From the NCBI RefSeq assembly GCF_000829435.1, contig NZ_JXRP01000019.1:124001-188000 (forward strand): a DNA stretch of 64,000 bases, given 5' to 3'. Below, one piece after another: positions 19,252-28,939 of the stretch (within the stretch, counting starts at the first letter, position 1; every line of letters starts with the position of its first letter). This stretch comes from Jeotgalibacillus soli. Its GTDB lineage: Bacteria; Bacillota; Bacilli; Bacillales; Jeotgalibacillaceae. Made by a program: the position numbers and the translations under genes. A model generated the notes under the pieces. The model was given only the letters and a program-made list of their open reading frames with translations, was not told where the DNA came from and ran no database searches.

Positions 19252-19674
19252 TTATTTATATGGAATAAACAGCAGCCAATAAAACAACGAGCCGGCTACT
19301 TTCCCGAATACAATGGCATGCATAATTGCTTGAAGCTTTGAAGCCATGCCAAGTCTTCTTGTTACAATTGGAATTACATCTAGTACTTCTGTTAAAGCAG
19401 CTGCTAGCATCCCGATAAAGGTACCTGCAAGCAAACCTACGAGTGGCACGAGCCAAATCGCAAACTCCGTCGACACTTCGTATATACTGCCAGCCAATCC
19501 CGTCATTGCCCCAGTAATTACTGCCCATTCAAGTGATCTTAGATGGACACGGGAACCTACCAGCTGGATTAATCTCGGAATGATGCCAAGCACTGCCAGG
19601 AATGCTACAAACCCTCCTCCAACGGCTATCCCTGAAGCAAAGCCGATAAAGGATACGAAAAGATTACTGATCAT
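19252..19674 (-). CDS. spoVAB: stage V sporulation protein AB
   Basis: A 140-residue membrane protein with about four hydrophobic segments, matching SpoVAB by the segments FVSFIGFASGIAVGGGFVAFL, VLGIIPRLIQL and MLAAALTEVLDVIPI. The start is set at ATG 19674, preceded by GAAGGG, and the length agrees with B. subtilis SpoVAB (about 141). The gene overlaps spoVAA by 11 bases. It is part of the operon needed for dipicolinic acid movement in spores, though its individual role is unclear. Confidence 0.88.
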   Translation of the reverse strand: MISNLFVSFIGFASGIAVGGGFVAFLAVLGIIPRLIQLVGSRVHLRSLEWAVITGAMTGLAGSIYEVSTEFAIWLVPLVGLLAGTFIGMLAAALTEVLDVIPIVTRRLGMASKLQAIMHAIVFGKVAGSLFYWLLFIPYK

Positions 19675-20284
19675 TATTTTGTGCCCTTCTTTTTCGTTCA
19701 GCATCAACAATATATTCATCAAGCGATTGCTCGTAATTATAAACTTCAACCTCTAACGGACTGGGCTCTTCATTAAATTTCTTTTGAAATAAATGGTTAA
19801 AAAATAAAATCATTCCTAATCCTAGTCCAAAGGAATATGGAATTTGAAACCAAAGCGGGTATTCATTTTCCTCGCCAGTCATCATCTTGACCATACTGAT
19901 TTGTGTTTCTTTCATACTGACATCTTCATGAAAATACATAATTGTAAGTCCTGAACCTACAAATAACAGACTCCATACAAATAGAAAAAGGAGAAGAGGA
20001 CTTCTCTTTGGTGAACCAGAAAGATCGACTAATGTTGCTGTTGCTCCCATGATCTCAATATGGATGTTTGGCAAATGCTTCTTCATTATACGAATGAGAT
20101 CAATCTGTTCCACTAATACGTATGTTTCAGTAGTATTCTTATGAATATGCTGAATAGGAATGGATTGAATCTTACGTTCGTTCACACCACCTGCAGCTAT
20201 ATCCACAACATCTTTTAAAAGGATGGTCTGTCCTTTTTGAAAAGAGATTTTATTTCTAAGCTTAAGATAAACGGTTTGAGACAT
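19664..20284 (-). CDS. spoVAA: stage V sporulation protein AA
   Basis: A 206-residue protein with an N-terminal soluble domain (YLKLRNKISFQKGQTILLKDVVDIAAGG) and two membrane segments (about 96-116 and 145-165). This is the SpoVAA arrangement, first gene of the spoVA operon. Only 23 bases separate it from sigF, so any sigma G promoter must lie within sigF or the gene is read from the spoIIA operon; I could not see a convincing sigma G site. Confidence 0.9.
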   Translation of the reverse strand: MSQTVYLKLRNKISFQKGQTILLKDVVDIAAGGVNERKIQSIPIQHIHKNTTETYVLVEQIDLIRIMKKHLPNIHIEIMGATATLVDLSGSPKRSPLLLFLFVWSLLFVGSGLTIMYFHEDVSMKETQISMVKMMTGEENEYPLWFQIPYSFGLGLGMILFFNHLFQKKFNEEPSPLEVEVYNYEQSLDEYIVDAERKRRAQNNDQ

Positions 20285-20307
20285 GCCCCTCTTCCCCCCT
20301 CTCCCTT

Positions 20308-21060
20308 TTATGCTTCTTTAGCGTCACCTAACCAATCCCTAATTGATTGCAATACTCTTTTTTCAATTCGCGACACTTGAACTTGTGATATTCCTAACCG
20401 TTCGGCAACCTCTGATTGTGTAAAATCCTTGTAATAGCGAAGGAAGATAATAACGCGATCTCGTTTTTCTAGTGTCAATAACGCCTCTTTCAAGGACAGC
20501 TGGTGAAACCACTGTTCTTCCTCATTTGAAGCCATTTGATCAAGCAGTGTGATAGGATCCCCTTCATTTTCATATACGGTCTCATGAATAGAAGTCGGTG
20601 CTCTTGACGCTTCCTGCGACAAAACAATGTCATCAATTGAAACCTCAAGATCGTTTGCAATTTCCGATATCGTTGGCAATCTTCCTAGTGAATTAGCAAG
20701 CTTTTCTTTTGAACGCCTTACTTTAACGGCAAGCTCTTTTACTGATCGGCTTACTTTCACTGCTCCATCATCTCGCAAAAAACGCTGAATTTCTCCAATA
20801 ATCATTGGCACAGCATAGGTTGAAAATTTCACACTATAGGATAAGTCGAATTTATCAACCGCTTTTAGCAGCCCAATCGAGCCAATTTGAAACAGATCAT
20901 CTGCATCATGTCCTCGATTTATAAAGCGCTGTACCACAGACCAAACGAGCCGAACATTGCTCTCAACCATTCTGCTTCTTGCCTCTTGATCTCCCGCTTG
21001 GCTTAGTCGAATCCATTCCCTGACGGTTTCATGACTAACGGCTGTTGATTTCGCGCTCAT
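20308..21060 (-). CDS. sigF: forespore RNA polymerase sigma factor SigF
   Basis: The first compartment-specific sigma factor of sporulation. Of 250 residues, region 2 covers NVRLVWSVVQRFINRGHDADDLFQIGSIGLLKAVDKFD with the core-binding DLFQIG. Region 3 is SVKELAVKVRRSKEKL, and region 4 is FTQSEVAERLGISQVQVSRIEKR. It is held by SpoIIAB until SpoIIAA is dephosphorylated. Third gene of spoIIAA-AB-sigF, 12 bases after spoIIAB. Confidence 0.97.
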   Translation of the reverse strand: MSAKSTAVSHETVREWIRLSQAGDQEARSRMVESNVRLVWSVVQRFINRGHDADDLFQIGSIGLLKAVDKFDLSYSVKFSTYAVPMIIGEIQRFLRDDGAVKVSRSVKELAVKVRRSKEKLANSLGRLPTISEIANDLEVSIDDIVLSQEASRAPTSIHETVYENEGDPITLLDQMASNEEEQWFHQLSLKEALLTLEKRDRVIIFLRYYKDFTQSEVAERLGISQVQVSRIEKRVLQSIRDWLGDAKEA

Positions 21061-21072
21061 ACTACCTCATCC

Positions 21073-21513
21073 TCAATGTGCTCCTGCCTGAACAGTGGCA
21101 AGATGCTTAATCATTCGAATTGTGGTTCCTTCAGAGACGTCTGAAGTAACGTTTACCTCATCCATAAAATGCTCCATAATGGTAAAACCCATACCCGATC
21201 TTTCCATTTCTGGTTTTGTTGTAAACAACGGCTGCATGGCTTCTTCTATATTCTTCATCCCTAAGCCTTTGTCACGCACTTCTATAGACAGGACATTTTG
21301 ATCCATGTTTAATGACAAATAAACCCATTCATCAGAACGTCCTTCATATCCATGAATAATGGCATTTGTGACAGCCTCACTTACAACTGTTTTTATATCC
21401 GTTAATTCACCTATTGTAGGATCATACGGTGCTACAAAGGCTGCTACGACCATGCGAGCAAATGCTTCATTATCACTTATTGATAAAAATTGAAATGTAG
21501 CTTGATTTCTCAT
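21073..21513 (-). CDS. spoIIAB: anti-sigma F factor and kinase SpoIIAB
   Basis: A GHKL-fold protein that binds and inhibits SigF and phosphorylates SpoIIAA. Of 146 residues, the N box is [13 protein letters not shown]1 DKGLGM and G2 RSGMGFTIM. The start overlaps the spoIIAA stop by one base (TAATG), so the two are made in balance. Confidence 0.97.
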   Translation of the reverse strand: MRNQATFQFLSISDNEAFARMVVAAFVAPYDPTIGELTDIKTVVSEAVTNAIIHGYEGRSDEWVYLSLNMDQNVLSIEVRDKGLGMKNIEEAMQPLFTTKPEMERSGMGFTIMEHFMDEVNVTSDVSEGTTIRMIKHLATVQAGAH

Positions 21514-21863
21514 TACGCCACCCCCAGACGTTCTAATGCCCGACTTTCAGATGACTCAATAATCATGATGCGAAACAACCCTGACATTTCAAACAAGCGT
21601 TTAACCGGCTCGGAAATGGAGCAAATGATCATGCTTCCGCCTTTTTTCTGAAGAGATTTGTATCGCCCGAGCATCAATCCTAGTCCAGAGCTATCCATAA
21701 ACTCCAGCTCCGCAAGGCTTAAAATCAGATGCTTAATGTGATTCTCCTCCATTAAGAGCATAAGTTCTTCACGAATTTTTTCTGTGACATGGTGGTCGAG
21801 TTCTCCTTGCATACGAAGCAGCAGCACATCTTTTTTAATTTCTGCTTGAACAGTAAAGCCCAT
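21513..21863 (-). CDS. spoIIAA: anti-sigma F antagonist SpoIIAA
   Basis: A STAS-domain protein of 116 residues that, when unphosphorylated, releases SigF from SpoIIAB. The phosphorylation loop is D57-S58-S59-G-L-G-L-M, with Ser58 the expected target. It is first in the spoIIA operon, directly behind a sigma H-type promoter. Confidence 0.96.
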   Translation of the reverse strand: MGFTVQAEIKKDVLLLRMQGELDHHVTEKIREELMLLMEENHIKHLILSLAELEFMDSSGLGLMLGRYKSLQKKGGSMIICSISEPVKRLFEMSGLFRIMIIESSESRALERLGVA

Positions 21864-21897
21864 GCGAATTCCTCCCTTTTAGTGGTTCAGTGGGAGT

Positions 21898-21925
21898 ATT
21901 CCCTCTCATGCAATACTTTTCCTGC
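21898..21925 (-). promoter_or_regulatory. sigma H promoter of spoIIA
   Basis: On the minus strand AGGAAAA (21917-21923) is followed after 12 bases by AGGGAAT (21898-21904). This fits RnAGGAwWW-N11/12-RnnGAAT. It lies about 35 bases before spoIIAA. In B. subtilis the spoIIA operon is read by sigma H with Spo0A~P. Confidence 0.8.
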
Positions 21926-21966
21926 ATGTTGACAATAGTAGAAAAAACTAGTGTGAATTCGACGTT

Positions 21967-23133
21967 TTATTTTTGTCCTTTCAGCATTACATTCATACTT
22001 CTCATCCAGAGCTCAGTGAATGAGGCTTTTGTGACCTTTTCCTTTGCCACAATTTTTACCGACGACATTTCTTTTCCACCGACATAAAGTGTCATCGTAC
22101 CGATTTGATCCCCCTCTTTAAGGGGCACTTGAAGTCCTGATGAAATTGTACGGACTTTTTTAACGTTTTGTTTACTCTCTTTAACCGGTGACAACCATGT
22201 TAATGGTTTATCAAGTACACCTATCAAGTAAAAAGGCGACCCCTTATCAATTGGAACTTCAGCTACCTGAGCCCCTTCTTTCAGCAATGTGTTACTTTTA
22301 TAGTGAGTAAATCCATAGTCAAGCATCGAGCCAACGGTTTCATTCCGTTCCTTCGCAGTTGGAGCACCAAATACGACAGCGACAAAGCGCATATTGTTCT
22401 TCTTGGCTGTTGCCGTTAAACAATACATGGCCTCTTTTGTAAATCCTGTTTTTAACCCGTCTGCTCCTTTATAAAAGCGAACAAGCTTATTAGTATTCAC
22501 TAGCCAAAATGGATCCTCCGTATCCTTTCGAAGGTAATCCTCATAGATTCCAGTAAAAGTCAAGATCTCCTCATGTGTCAGCAGCTCTCTTGCCAGCTGT
22601 GCCATATCGTAGGCTGAACTGACATGATTGTCAGCAGGGAGTCCCGTTGCATTTTGAAATACAGTATTTTTAAGCCCTAAGGATTTCACTTTTTCATTCA
22701 TACGTTTTACAAAATCTGCTTCCGAACCAGCAAGATGCTCAGCCATGGCGACAGAAGCATCATTAGCTGATGCAACCGATATGGCTTTGACCATATCACG
22801 TACGGTCATTTCTTCTCCTGCTTTTAAATATATCTGGGACCCTCCCATTGAACTCGCTTTTTCACTTGTTGTGACGATATCCTCCCACGTAATTTCTTTC
22901 TTTTTGATGGCTTCCATTACAAGAAGTAAGGTTGCGATTTTTGTCATGGACGCTGGCGAAAGCTGATCGTTACTGTTTTTTTCCATCACGATCATTCCTG
23001 AAGATTGATCCATTAATATCGCTGATTTTACTTCTTCCAAGGGGGAAGCTTTTTGTTCATTGGCCATCATTGTTTTTGGCATAACTGTAAAAAGCAGCAG
23101 TGTACAAGCAAAAAGCTGTATCCATTTTGTCAT
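21967..23133 (-). CDS. dacF: D-alanyl-D-alanine carboxypeptidase DacF
   Basis: A forespore penicillin-binding protein that trims peptide side chains of spore peptidoglycan. The start is ATG 23133 (GAAGGGTG upstream), giving 388 residues with a signal peptide of about 24. Catalytic motifs are S62-M-T-K65, S122-A-N124 and K228-T-G230. The longest frame extends upstream across the sigma F promoter and is not used. It is the second DD-carboxypeptidase in the window after dacB, serving the opposite sporulation compartment. Confidence 0.95.
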   Translation of the reverse strand: MTKWIQLFACTLLLFTVMPKTMMANEQKASPLEEVKSAILMDQSSGMIVMEKNSNDQLSPASMTKIATLLLVMEAIKKKEITWEDIVTTSEKASSMGGSQIYLKAGEEMTVRDMVKAISVASANDASVAMAEHLAGSEADFVKRMNEKVKSLGLKNTVFQNATGLPADNHVSSAYDMAQLARELLTHEEILTFTGIYEDYLRKDTEDPFWLVNTNKLVRFYKGADGLKTGFTKEAMYCLTATAKKNNMRFVAVVFGAPTAKERNETVGSMLDYGFTHYKSNTLLKEGAQVAEVPIDKGSPFYLIGVLDKPLTWLSPVKESKQNVKKVRTISSGLQVPLKEGDQIGTMTLYVGGKEMSSVKIVAKEKVTKASFTELWMRSMNVMLKGQK

Positions 23134-23168
23134 TTTTATCGCACCCTTCACGAACGATTTCTTTTGTT

Positions 23169-23198
23169 CATTTTTTCCTTGAAAGAAAGCTTTTATAC
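23169..23198 (-). promoter_or_regulatory. sigma F promoter of dacF
   Basis: Minus-strand GTATA (23194-23198), 15 bases, then GGAAAAAATG (23169-23178) matches the sigma F consensus GYATA-N15-GGnnAnAnTR at every defined position. It lies 36 bases before the dacF start. The remaining gap up to 23749 is AT-rich and I see nothing else in it. Confidence 0.82.
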
Positions 23199-23749
23199 AT
23201 GGATATCGATATATCAAAATACTTTTCATTAATAACCATATAACCACCTAAAATTAGACAGTTATCTTTTTTGTTAAAGGGGCTCTTTTAAGCTCAGGAT
23301 ATAAAAGCTTCAATTAATCATTTGAAAACAGAATAAATGATTCTATTGATTGATTTAAAAACGTGAGAAACAACTACTATTGAAGTAATAAAAGGATTGA
23401 TCAAAGTGAAATGATTCATGCGTCTAACGATTAAATAATTTAAATAATATTGTATTTTTTATTAGAAATTTCCTCTCATATAATAGAAAAATTATCTTTA
23501 CTGAGAACCTTTTGTTCTTTATAATGAAAAAATAGACCCGTTTCATCCAATCTAAAGAACAAAATTTTATACATACTTGTCTGCTTTTATCGATATAATT
23601 TATCCATTTATTGGTTTATTCTTTTCGGATATTTCTTTCTTTTATAAAAAATTAATTAAGAGAGACAACATAGGCAAAAGTGATACTTGATCGATTTCAT
23701 TAATCACTTTCTTTGATTTGGTACATTTCTTTGTAAGGGGGAGAGTTAA

Positions 23750-23884
23750 ATGAGGAAATTGAAGCATTGGATAGATTGTAAATTCTTTAAAAAGCATAGA
23801 TACAGCTACTACACAGATACATGTATTGTTTGCGGTAAAAAGAAAATCAGGAGACATCATTCTGATGAAAGACACAGCGGATAA
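23750..23884 (+). CDS. small basic CxxC protein
   Basis: A 44-residue frame starts at ATG 23750 behind AGGGGGAG. It is rich in Lys, His, Arg and Tyr and holds a TCIVCGKKK element, one half of a zinc-ribbon-like site, with another Cys at residue 10 and a His cluster near the end (RRHHSDERH) that could supply further ligands. I do not recognise the family. It lies between dacF and the IS element and may be strain-specific. Confidence 0.5.
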   Translation: MRKLKHWIDCKFFKKHRYSYYTDTCIVCGKKKIRRHHSDERHSG

Positions 23885-24016
23885 GTAAATGGAGTATTAA
23901 CAAAAAAGGAGAATGGGCTGAGACCTCAGCCTAGACTAACCTAATTACTGAGACAATATAAAACACCTTCGAATTGGTACACTAGTAGTAAGTACTAAAA
24001 TCGGAGGTGTTTTTGC

Positions 24017-24332
24017 GTGGGCAAAAATATATATTCTAGTGAAACCAAATGGACAGTTGTAAAAGACAAAATGAGTGGTCAATTAACGACAAAAGATAAT
24101 GGAGAAGTATGGAATTATAAATAAAACACAGATTGACACATGGATTAGATGGTTTCGATCCAACGAAATCCACCGGTTCGATCAACCGATTGGCAAACAA
24201 TATTCATATGGACATGGCCCTGAATATGCCAGCGAGAGTGAAAAGAAAGATCGTCAAAATGCTCATCTGAAGATGGAAAATGAAATCCTAAAAAAGTATT
24301 TGGAACTGTCAAAGGAGTTGAAAAACGAATAG
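24017..24332 (+). pseudogene. IS3-family orfA, frameshifted
   Basis: From GTG 24017 the frame reads VGKNIYSSETKWTVVKDK and then hits a stop. The next frame continues MEKYGIINKTQIDTWIRWFR, the rest of the helix-turn-helix, and a leucine-zipper-like tail (LKMENEILKKYLELSKELKN). An apparent two-base loss near 24090-24098 breaks the protein. Confidence 0.8.
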
Positions 24333-25208
24333 TTCTTAAGATTGTAGAGAAATTTCGTAGCAAATATAAGGTCAAGGCGATATTATCAGCTTTAAATGTG
24401 TCTCATTCTAATTTTTATCGCTGGTTGAACGAAGACCCTCCAACCCATTCTTCTATAGAAGAAGCAATTATCGAGTTATGCAAGAAAACAAATTATCGTA
24501 ATGGACATCAAAAAATCAAAGCTCTTCTTCAAAGGGAATATGGGATCAAGTTGAATCGCAACACCGTTCAGAGAATCATGCAGGAGCATCACTTACAATA
24601 CCGGGTAAAACCGAAACGGCAATGGGCATCACAAGATGAATCAGTCGTTGTTGCCCCGAACTTGCTGGAACGAAATTTTACCGCTACAGCTCCAAATCAA
24701 AAGTGGGTAACGGATATCACGTATATTCAATATGGAAGTTTAACGTTGTTTCTATCAACCATTATGGACCTGTTCAACAATGAAATTGTCACGTACAAAC
24801 TAGCTGATCATCAACAGACGCCACTTGTGATGGGAACATTAGCTTACGCTTTACAGTCTCGAGGAAATCCTGAAGATGTTATGATTCATTCAGATCAGGG
24901 GAGCGTGTGTGTATACTTCTTATGCTTACCAACATTATGTAAAAGAGAATCACCTGATTAGCAGCAGTATGTCTAGACGCGGCAACTGTTGGGACAATGC
25001 CGTGATTGAGTCCTTTCACTCCAACCTAAAGTCTGAGGAATCCCAGTACATCAAATTTAATTCGATGACTAAGGTCGAGGCTATAAAGAAAGTGAATGAC
25101 TACTTACGTCATTACAATGAAGAACGAATTCAAGAAAAATTAGGCTACCTGGCACCCAAAGAATTTGGGGTAAGGCAGCCTAAAAATGTTGTTTTAAATA
25201 TGTCTTAA
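24317..25208 (+). pseudogene. IS3-family orfB (DDE transposase), frameshifted
   Basis: An HTH_21 domain (YRNGHQKIKALLQREYGIKL) is followed by an rve integrase core with D in KWVTDITYIQ, D in MIHSDQGS and E in NAVIESFHSNLK. The frame breaks near 24903-24910, where GTGTGTGT appears expanded by four bases. The remainder (YTSYAYQHYVKENHL to LAPKEFGVRQPK) continues in another frame. Only one small tandem-repeat change separates it from an intact catalytic triad. Confidence 0.85.
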
Positions 25209-25312
25209 ATGCCTAGGTCAGTCTATCCATTGTCCTTTTTATACTCCAATCTTTCAAAATACTTCATATGCGCAGTACTTTTTTGATTCACACCTTGAGC
25301 GTTACAAACATT

Positions 25313-26599
25313 TTATTTCACTACTTCTAGGATACTATTTGTTTTTTCTACTCTTTCTTCATTTATGACCGTGGCATTTAACAGCCTGTCGGATATCTCA
25401 TTAATATTTTCCGTATCTGTGTAAAGTGTAAATAATGTATCACCAGCTGAAACTTTATTTCCAATTTTTTTATGAATTTCTACTCCGGTTGCATGATTTA
25501 TAACGGAATCTTTATTTTCTCTTCCTGCTCCAAGCATCAATGAAGCCATGCCCACTTCTTCCGAATCTATCTTACTTATATATCCATCGCGAGGAGATTT
25601 TACTGCAATTTTAAATTTATGTTTTTCATTAAAGATTGAGTCGACTTTTCCGCCTTGAGCTTCTAAAAACCGTTTAAACGTTTGGAGTGCTTTGCCTGAT
25701 GCAAGGGATTCTTCGATCGCCTTGACGGCTTGATCCTCTGTAAAATCACCAGTTGAAATAAGCAGCTGTTTAGATATTTCAACTGTAAGCTCATATAGAT
25801 CCTCTTCATATTCACCTGAAAGTAATTCATAAGCTTCCAATACCTCAAGGCGATTGCCGACATACCTGCCAATCGGCTGGTCCATGTTGGAAAGTACAGC
25901 GATCGTTTTTCGACCGAGCGATTCACCAATGCTAACCATAACACTTGCCAATTCCCTTGCTTCATCAATGGTTTTCATAAACGCTCCACTGCCGACTTTA
26001 ACATCAAGCACGATAGAGTTAGCACCGGAAGCAATTTTTTTACTCATAATGGAAGATGCGATTAGTGGAATAGAATCGACTGTCCCTGTCACATCTCTTA
26101 ATGCATAAAGCTTTTTATCAGCCGGCACAAGATTAGCTGTTTGACCTGCGATAACCATTCCTGTCTCTTGGATGGTCTTATTAAACTGCTCTTTCGTCAG
26201 CTCAGTATTTAGCCCTTCAATGGCTTCGAGCTTATCAATGGTTCCTCCTGTATGTCCAAGTCCTCTCCCAGACATTTTTGCAAGCGAAATGCCAAGAGAG
26301 GCAATAATCGGTGAAACCGTTAAGCTTAATTTATCCCCTACGCCCCCCGTACTATGCTTATCAACTGTTTTGCCTTTAATAAATGATAAATCCATTGTAT
26401 CTCCTGAACTCACCATCGCATTTGTTAATAACGAGGTTTCTTTATTGTTCATTCCATTGAACCATATTGACATTAAAAAGGCCGATGCTTGATAGTCTGG
26501 AATTTGTCCTTTTACAAATCCATCGATAAAAAATTCAATTTCCTCCTTTGTCAGCTCTGCACTTCTCTTTTTCTTATTGATTAAGTCTATTATTTTCAT
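25313..26599 (-). CDS. pdp: pyrimidine-nucleoside phosphorylase
   Basis: Reversible phosphorolysis of thymidine, uridine and deoxyuridine to the base and (deoxy)ribose-1-phosphate. The family signature is intact: KHSTGGVGDK, SGRGLGHTGGTIDKLEAI and LDVKVGSGAFMK. The start is ATG 26599 (codon 7 of the longest frame, GGAG upstream), giving 428 residues. It follows deoB, which converts the sugar-1-phosphate to the 5-phosphate, so the pair forms a nucleoside-salvage unit. The purine phosphorylase gene usually found here is absent. Confidence 0.95.
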   Translation of the reverse strand: MKIIDLINKKKRSAELTKEEIEFFIDGFVKGQIPDYQASAFLMSIWFNGMNNKETSLLTNAMVSSGDTMDLSFIKGKTVDKHSTGGVGDKLSLTVSPIIASLGISLAKMSGRGLGHTGGTIDKLEAIEGLNTELTKEQFNKTIQETGMVIAGQTANLVPADKKLYALRDVTGTVDSIPLIASSIMSKKIASGANSIVLDVKVGSGAFMKTIDEARELASVMVSIGESLGRKTIAVLSNMDQPIGRYVGNRLEVLEAYELLSGEYEEDLYELTVEISKQLLISTGDFTEDQAVKAIEESLASGKALQTFKRFLEAQGGKVDSIFNEKHKFKIAVKSPRDGYISKIDSEEVGMASLMLGAGRENKDSVINHATGVEIHKKIGNKVSAGDTLFTLYTDTENINEISDRLLNATVINEERVEKTNSILEVVK

Positions 26600-26632
26600 T
26601 GATACAACTCCTATCACAAATTTTTTTGTTTT

Positions 26633-27820
26633 TTATCGAATAATATCCTGAAGAAAGCTCGTTCCAAATGGCGGCATTTTCACATTGAAATTATCTGCTA
26701 CTGTTGCACCTATATCCGCAAAGGTTTCACGAATTGGTAATTTTCTACCTGCTGGTTGGCGCTTGGAGTAAACTAGTAATGGCACATACTCTCTGGTGTG
26801 ATCCGTGCCTGCGTGTACGGGATCATTCCCATGATCTGCCGTAATAATTAACAAATCATCATCCGTCATTTTTTCAAACACTTCCGGAAGCCTTGCATCA
26901 AATGCTTCTAATGCTTCTCCGTACCCTTGTGGATCACGCCGATGGCCATAAAGTGCATCAAAGTCCACCAGATTTAAAAAACTGAGCCCAGTAAATTCAC
27001 GGTCAAACGTCTCAATGAGTTTATCCATTCCATCCATATTATGCTTTGTGCGAAGTGATTCGGTTACACCTTCACCATTATAGATATCAGAAATTTTTCC
27101 AATTGCAATGACATCGTAACCACTTTCTTTTAGCTCATTCATAACCGTACGTTCAAAAGGCTTTAATGCGTAATCATGACGGTTAGATGTACGTTTAAAA
27201 TCTCCCGGGTTTCCTAAAAACGGTCTGGCAATAATACGACCGACAAGATATTTATCATCCAACGTCAGCTCCCGGGCGATTTCACAAATACGATAGAGCT
27301 CTTCAATTGGAATGATCTCTTCATGCGCAGCAATTTGAAGCACTGGATCAGCAGAAGTATAGACAATGAGCGCTCCTGTTTTCATATGCTCTTCACCAAG
27401 CTCGTCCAAAATGGCAGTACCACTCGCTGGCTTATTGCCAATCACTTTTCGACCTGTCTTCTCTTCTAATTGCTGAATTAATTCTGTTGGAAATCCATCC
27501 GGATAAACCTTAAATGGTTTATCAATATTAAGGCCCATTATCTCCCAATGTCCTGTCATTGTATCTTTGCCGACAGATGCTTCCTTCATTTTTGTATAAT
27601 AAGCGAGAGGTTGATCAGCACGATCAACCCCTTTTATATTTTTTATATTAGAAAGTCCCAGCTTTGCTATATTAGGCATGCGCAGTCCATTCATGTGTTC
27701 AGCAATGTGGCCCAGCGTGTCTGATCCTATATCATTAAACTGTGCTGCATCAGGGGCCTCTCCAATCCCTACTGAGTCCAATACCACTAAATGAACACGT
27801 TTGTATGTATAATGTGACAT
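26633..27820 (-). CDS. deoB: phosphopentomutase
   Basis: Interconverts (deoxy)ribose-1-phosphate and -5-phosphate with Mn2+ in an alkaline-phosphatase-like fold. Metal and active-site elements are [11 protein letters not shown] at the N-terminus, DTMTGHWE, and the C-terminal [24 protein letters not shown]. The start is ATG 27820, behind AAAGGAGG (395 residues). It is the same gene as B. subtilis drm and sits upstream of pdp with 33 bases between. Confidence 0.95.
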   Translation of the reverse strand: MSHYTYKRVHLVVLDSVGIGEAPDAAQFNDIGSDTLGHIAEHMNGLRMPNIAKLGLSNIKNIKGVDRADQPLAYYTKMKEASVGKDTMTGHWEIMGLNIDKPFKVYPDGFPTELIQQLEEKTGRKVIGNKPASGTAILDELGEEHMKTGALIVYTSADPVLQIAAHEEIIPIEELYRICEIARELTLDDKYLVGRIIARPFLGNPGDFKRTSNRHDYALKPFERTVMNELKESGYDVIAIGKISDIYNGEGVTESLRTKHNMDGMDKLIETFDREFTGLSFLNLVDFDALYGHRRDPQGYGEALEAFDARLPEVFEKMTDDDLLIITADHGNDPVHAGTDHTREYVPLLVYSKRQPAGRKLPIRETFADIGATVADNFNVKMPPFGTSFLQDIIR

Positions 27821-27905
27821 AATTTGTTCCTCCTTTTTTAATTTCATTCTATTTTACCCAGTTCACAGATATTATGCCAAGCAAATTGTCTGAAGTCTGA
27901 CAACT

Positions 27906-27942
27906 TAAATTTCACCCAAATCATGCTCTTGGGTGAAATTTA
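27906..27942 (-). terminator. hairpin spanning the xerD stop
   Basis: A perfect 14-bp inverted repeat (TAAATTTCACCCAA / TTGGGTGAAATTTA) overlaps the last xerD codons and stop. The T run after it is weak on the minus strand (AAGTTGTC), so termination is uncertain. Confidence 0.5.
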
Positions 27943-28808
27943 GTATAGACCTCGCGCAACCTGGTCGTTGAAACATGGGTATAGATTTGTGTGGTCGAGA
28001 TATCTGCATGACCAAGCATCTCCTGTACAGCTCTTAAGTCCGCGCCATTTTCTAGCAGATGTGTTGCGAAAGAGTGACGCAATGTATGTGGTGTTAGCTC
28101 CTTTTCTATCTTTGCTTTCTTTGCAAGCCCTTTCAATATTTTCCAAAAACCTTGTCTAGTAAGTCTTCTGCCATGCTGATTTAGGAAAAGTGCCTGCTCA
28201 GAAGATGACCTCAGCTGGTTTCGCGCTTGGTGAATATAGATATTGAGCATGTCAGAAGCGGATTTGCCAATTGGAATAATTCGTTCCTTGTTTCCTTTTC
28301 CAATACATCGAACAAAGCCCATCTCTAAGTGGATATCATCTAAATTTAATCCAATCAGTTCACTTACACGAATTCCCGTTGCATACAAGACTTCAAGCAT
28401 TGCCCGATCACGATAGCCGCTTGACTTTGATAGATCAGGTGCCTCTAGTAGACTCTCTACCTCTTCAATATTCAACACCTTCGGTAGCTTTTGTTCCAAT
28501 TTAGGTGTTTCAAGATGCTGTGTTGGATCATGCTCAGTTCTTCTTTCCCTTATCATAAACTGATGAAATGAACGAATCGATGATGTATGTCTTGCTATGG
28601 TTTTGGCTGATTTCCCTTGTTCTTTAAGATGGGAAAAAAACTGCAATATATGGAATCGTTTCACCGAGTCAAAAGAAGTGATTTGCTCGACCTTATCCAT
28701 GTAATTGATATAGGCGTTCAAATCTCGTTCGTATGATTGTATTGTATTAGCCGCAAGGCCTTTTTCGACTACCATAAATTGAATGAAATCACGAAGCTGA
28801 TCTCTCAT
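27921..28808 (-). CDS. xerD: tyrosine recombinase XerD
   Basis: Site-specific recombinase that with XerC resolves chromosome dimers at dif. Of 295 residues, the N-terminal SAM-like domain spans about 1-85. Catalytic residues are R147, K171, H241, R244, H267 and nucleophile Y276 in [10 protein letters not shown]. This is ripX of B. subtilis and has the same neighbours (fur upstream, deoB downstream). Confidence 0.96.
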   Translation of the reverse strand: MRDQLRDFIQFMVVEKGLAANTIQSYERDLNAYINYMDKVEQITSFDSVKRFHILQFFSHLKEQGKSAKTIARHTSSIRSFHQFMIRERRTEHDPTQHLETPKLEQKLPKVLNIEEVESLLEAPDLSKSSGYRDRAMLEVLYATGIRVSELIGLNLDDIHLEMGFVRCIGKGNKERIIPIGKSASDMLNIYIHQARNQLRSSSEQALFLNQHGRRLTRQGFWKILKGLAKKAKIEKELTPHTLRHSFATHLLENGADLRAVQEMLGHADISTTQIYTHVSTTRLREVYTKFHPRA

Positions 28809-28904
28809 TTACAAGCCTCCCCTATTAACAGCTACTACCATTGTAGTATGCTTTTACCTTGTTGTCATCTATCATCTAAACAAGCTCGCTCATTTGTTTA
28901 CACA

Positions 28905-28936
28905 TAAAAAAAGCCAAGCTCAGGCGGCATGGCTTT
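28905..28936 (-). terminator. fur terminator
   Basis: Stem AAAAGCCA / TGGCTTTT followed on the minus strand by a T run, immediately downstream of fur. Confidence 0.82.
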
Positions 28937-28939
28937 TGT

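Larger units (their letters stand above)
23932..25225 (+). mobile_element. decayed IS3-family insertion sequence
   Basis: A 1.29-kb element carrying orfA and orfB in tandem. Imperfect terminal inverted repeats are visible: the left end begins TAGACTAACCTA and the right end, reverse-complemented, begins TAGACTGACCTA, with further matches inward. No target duplication is clear. Both transposase frames are interrupted by small indels. It sits between dacF and pdp, where B. subtilis has pupG. Confidence 0.85.
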
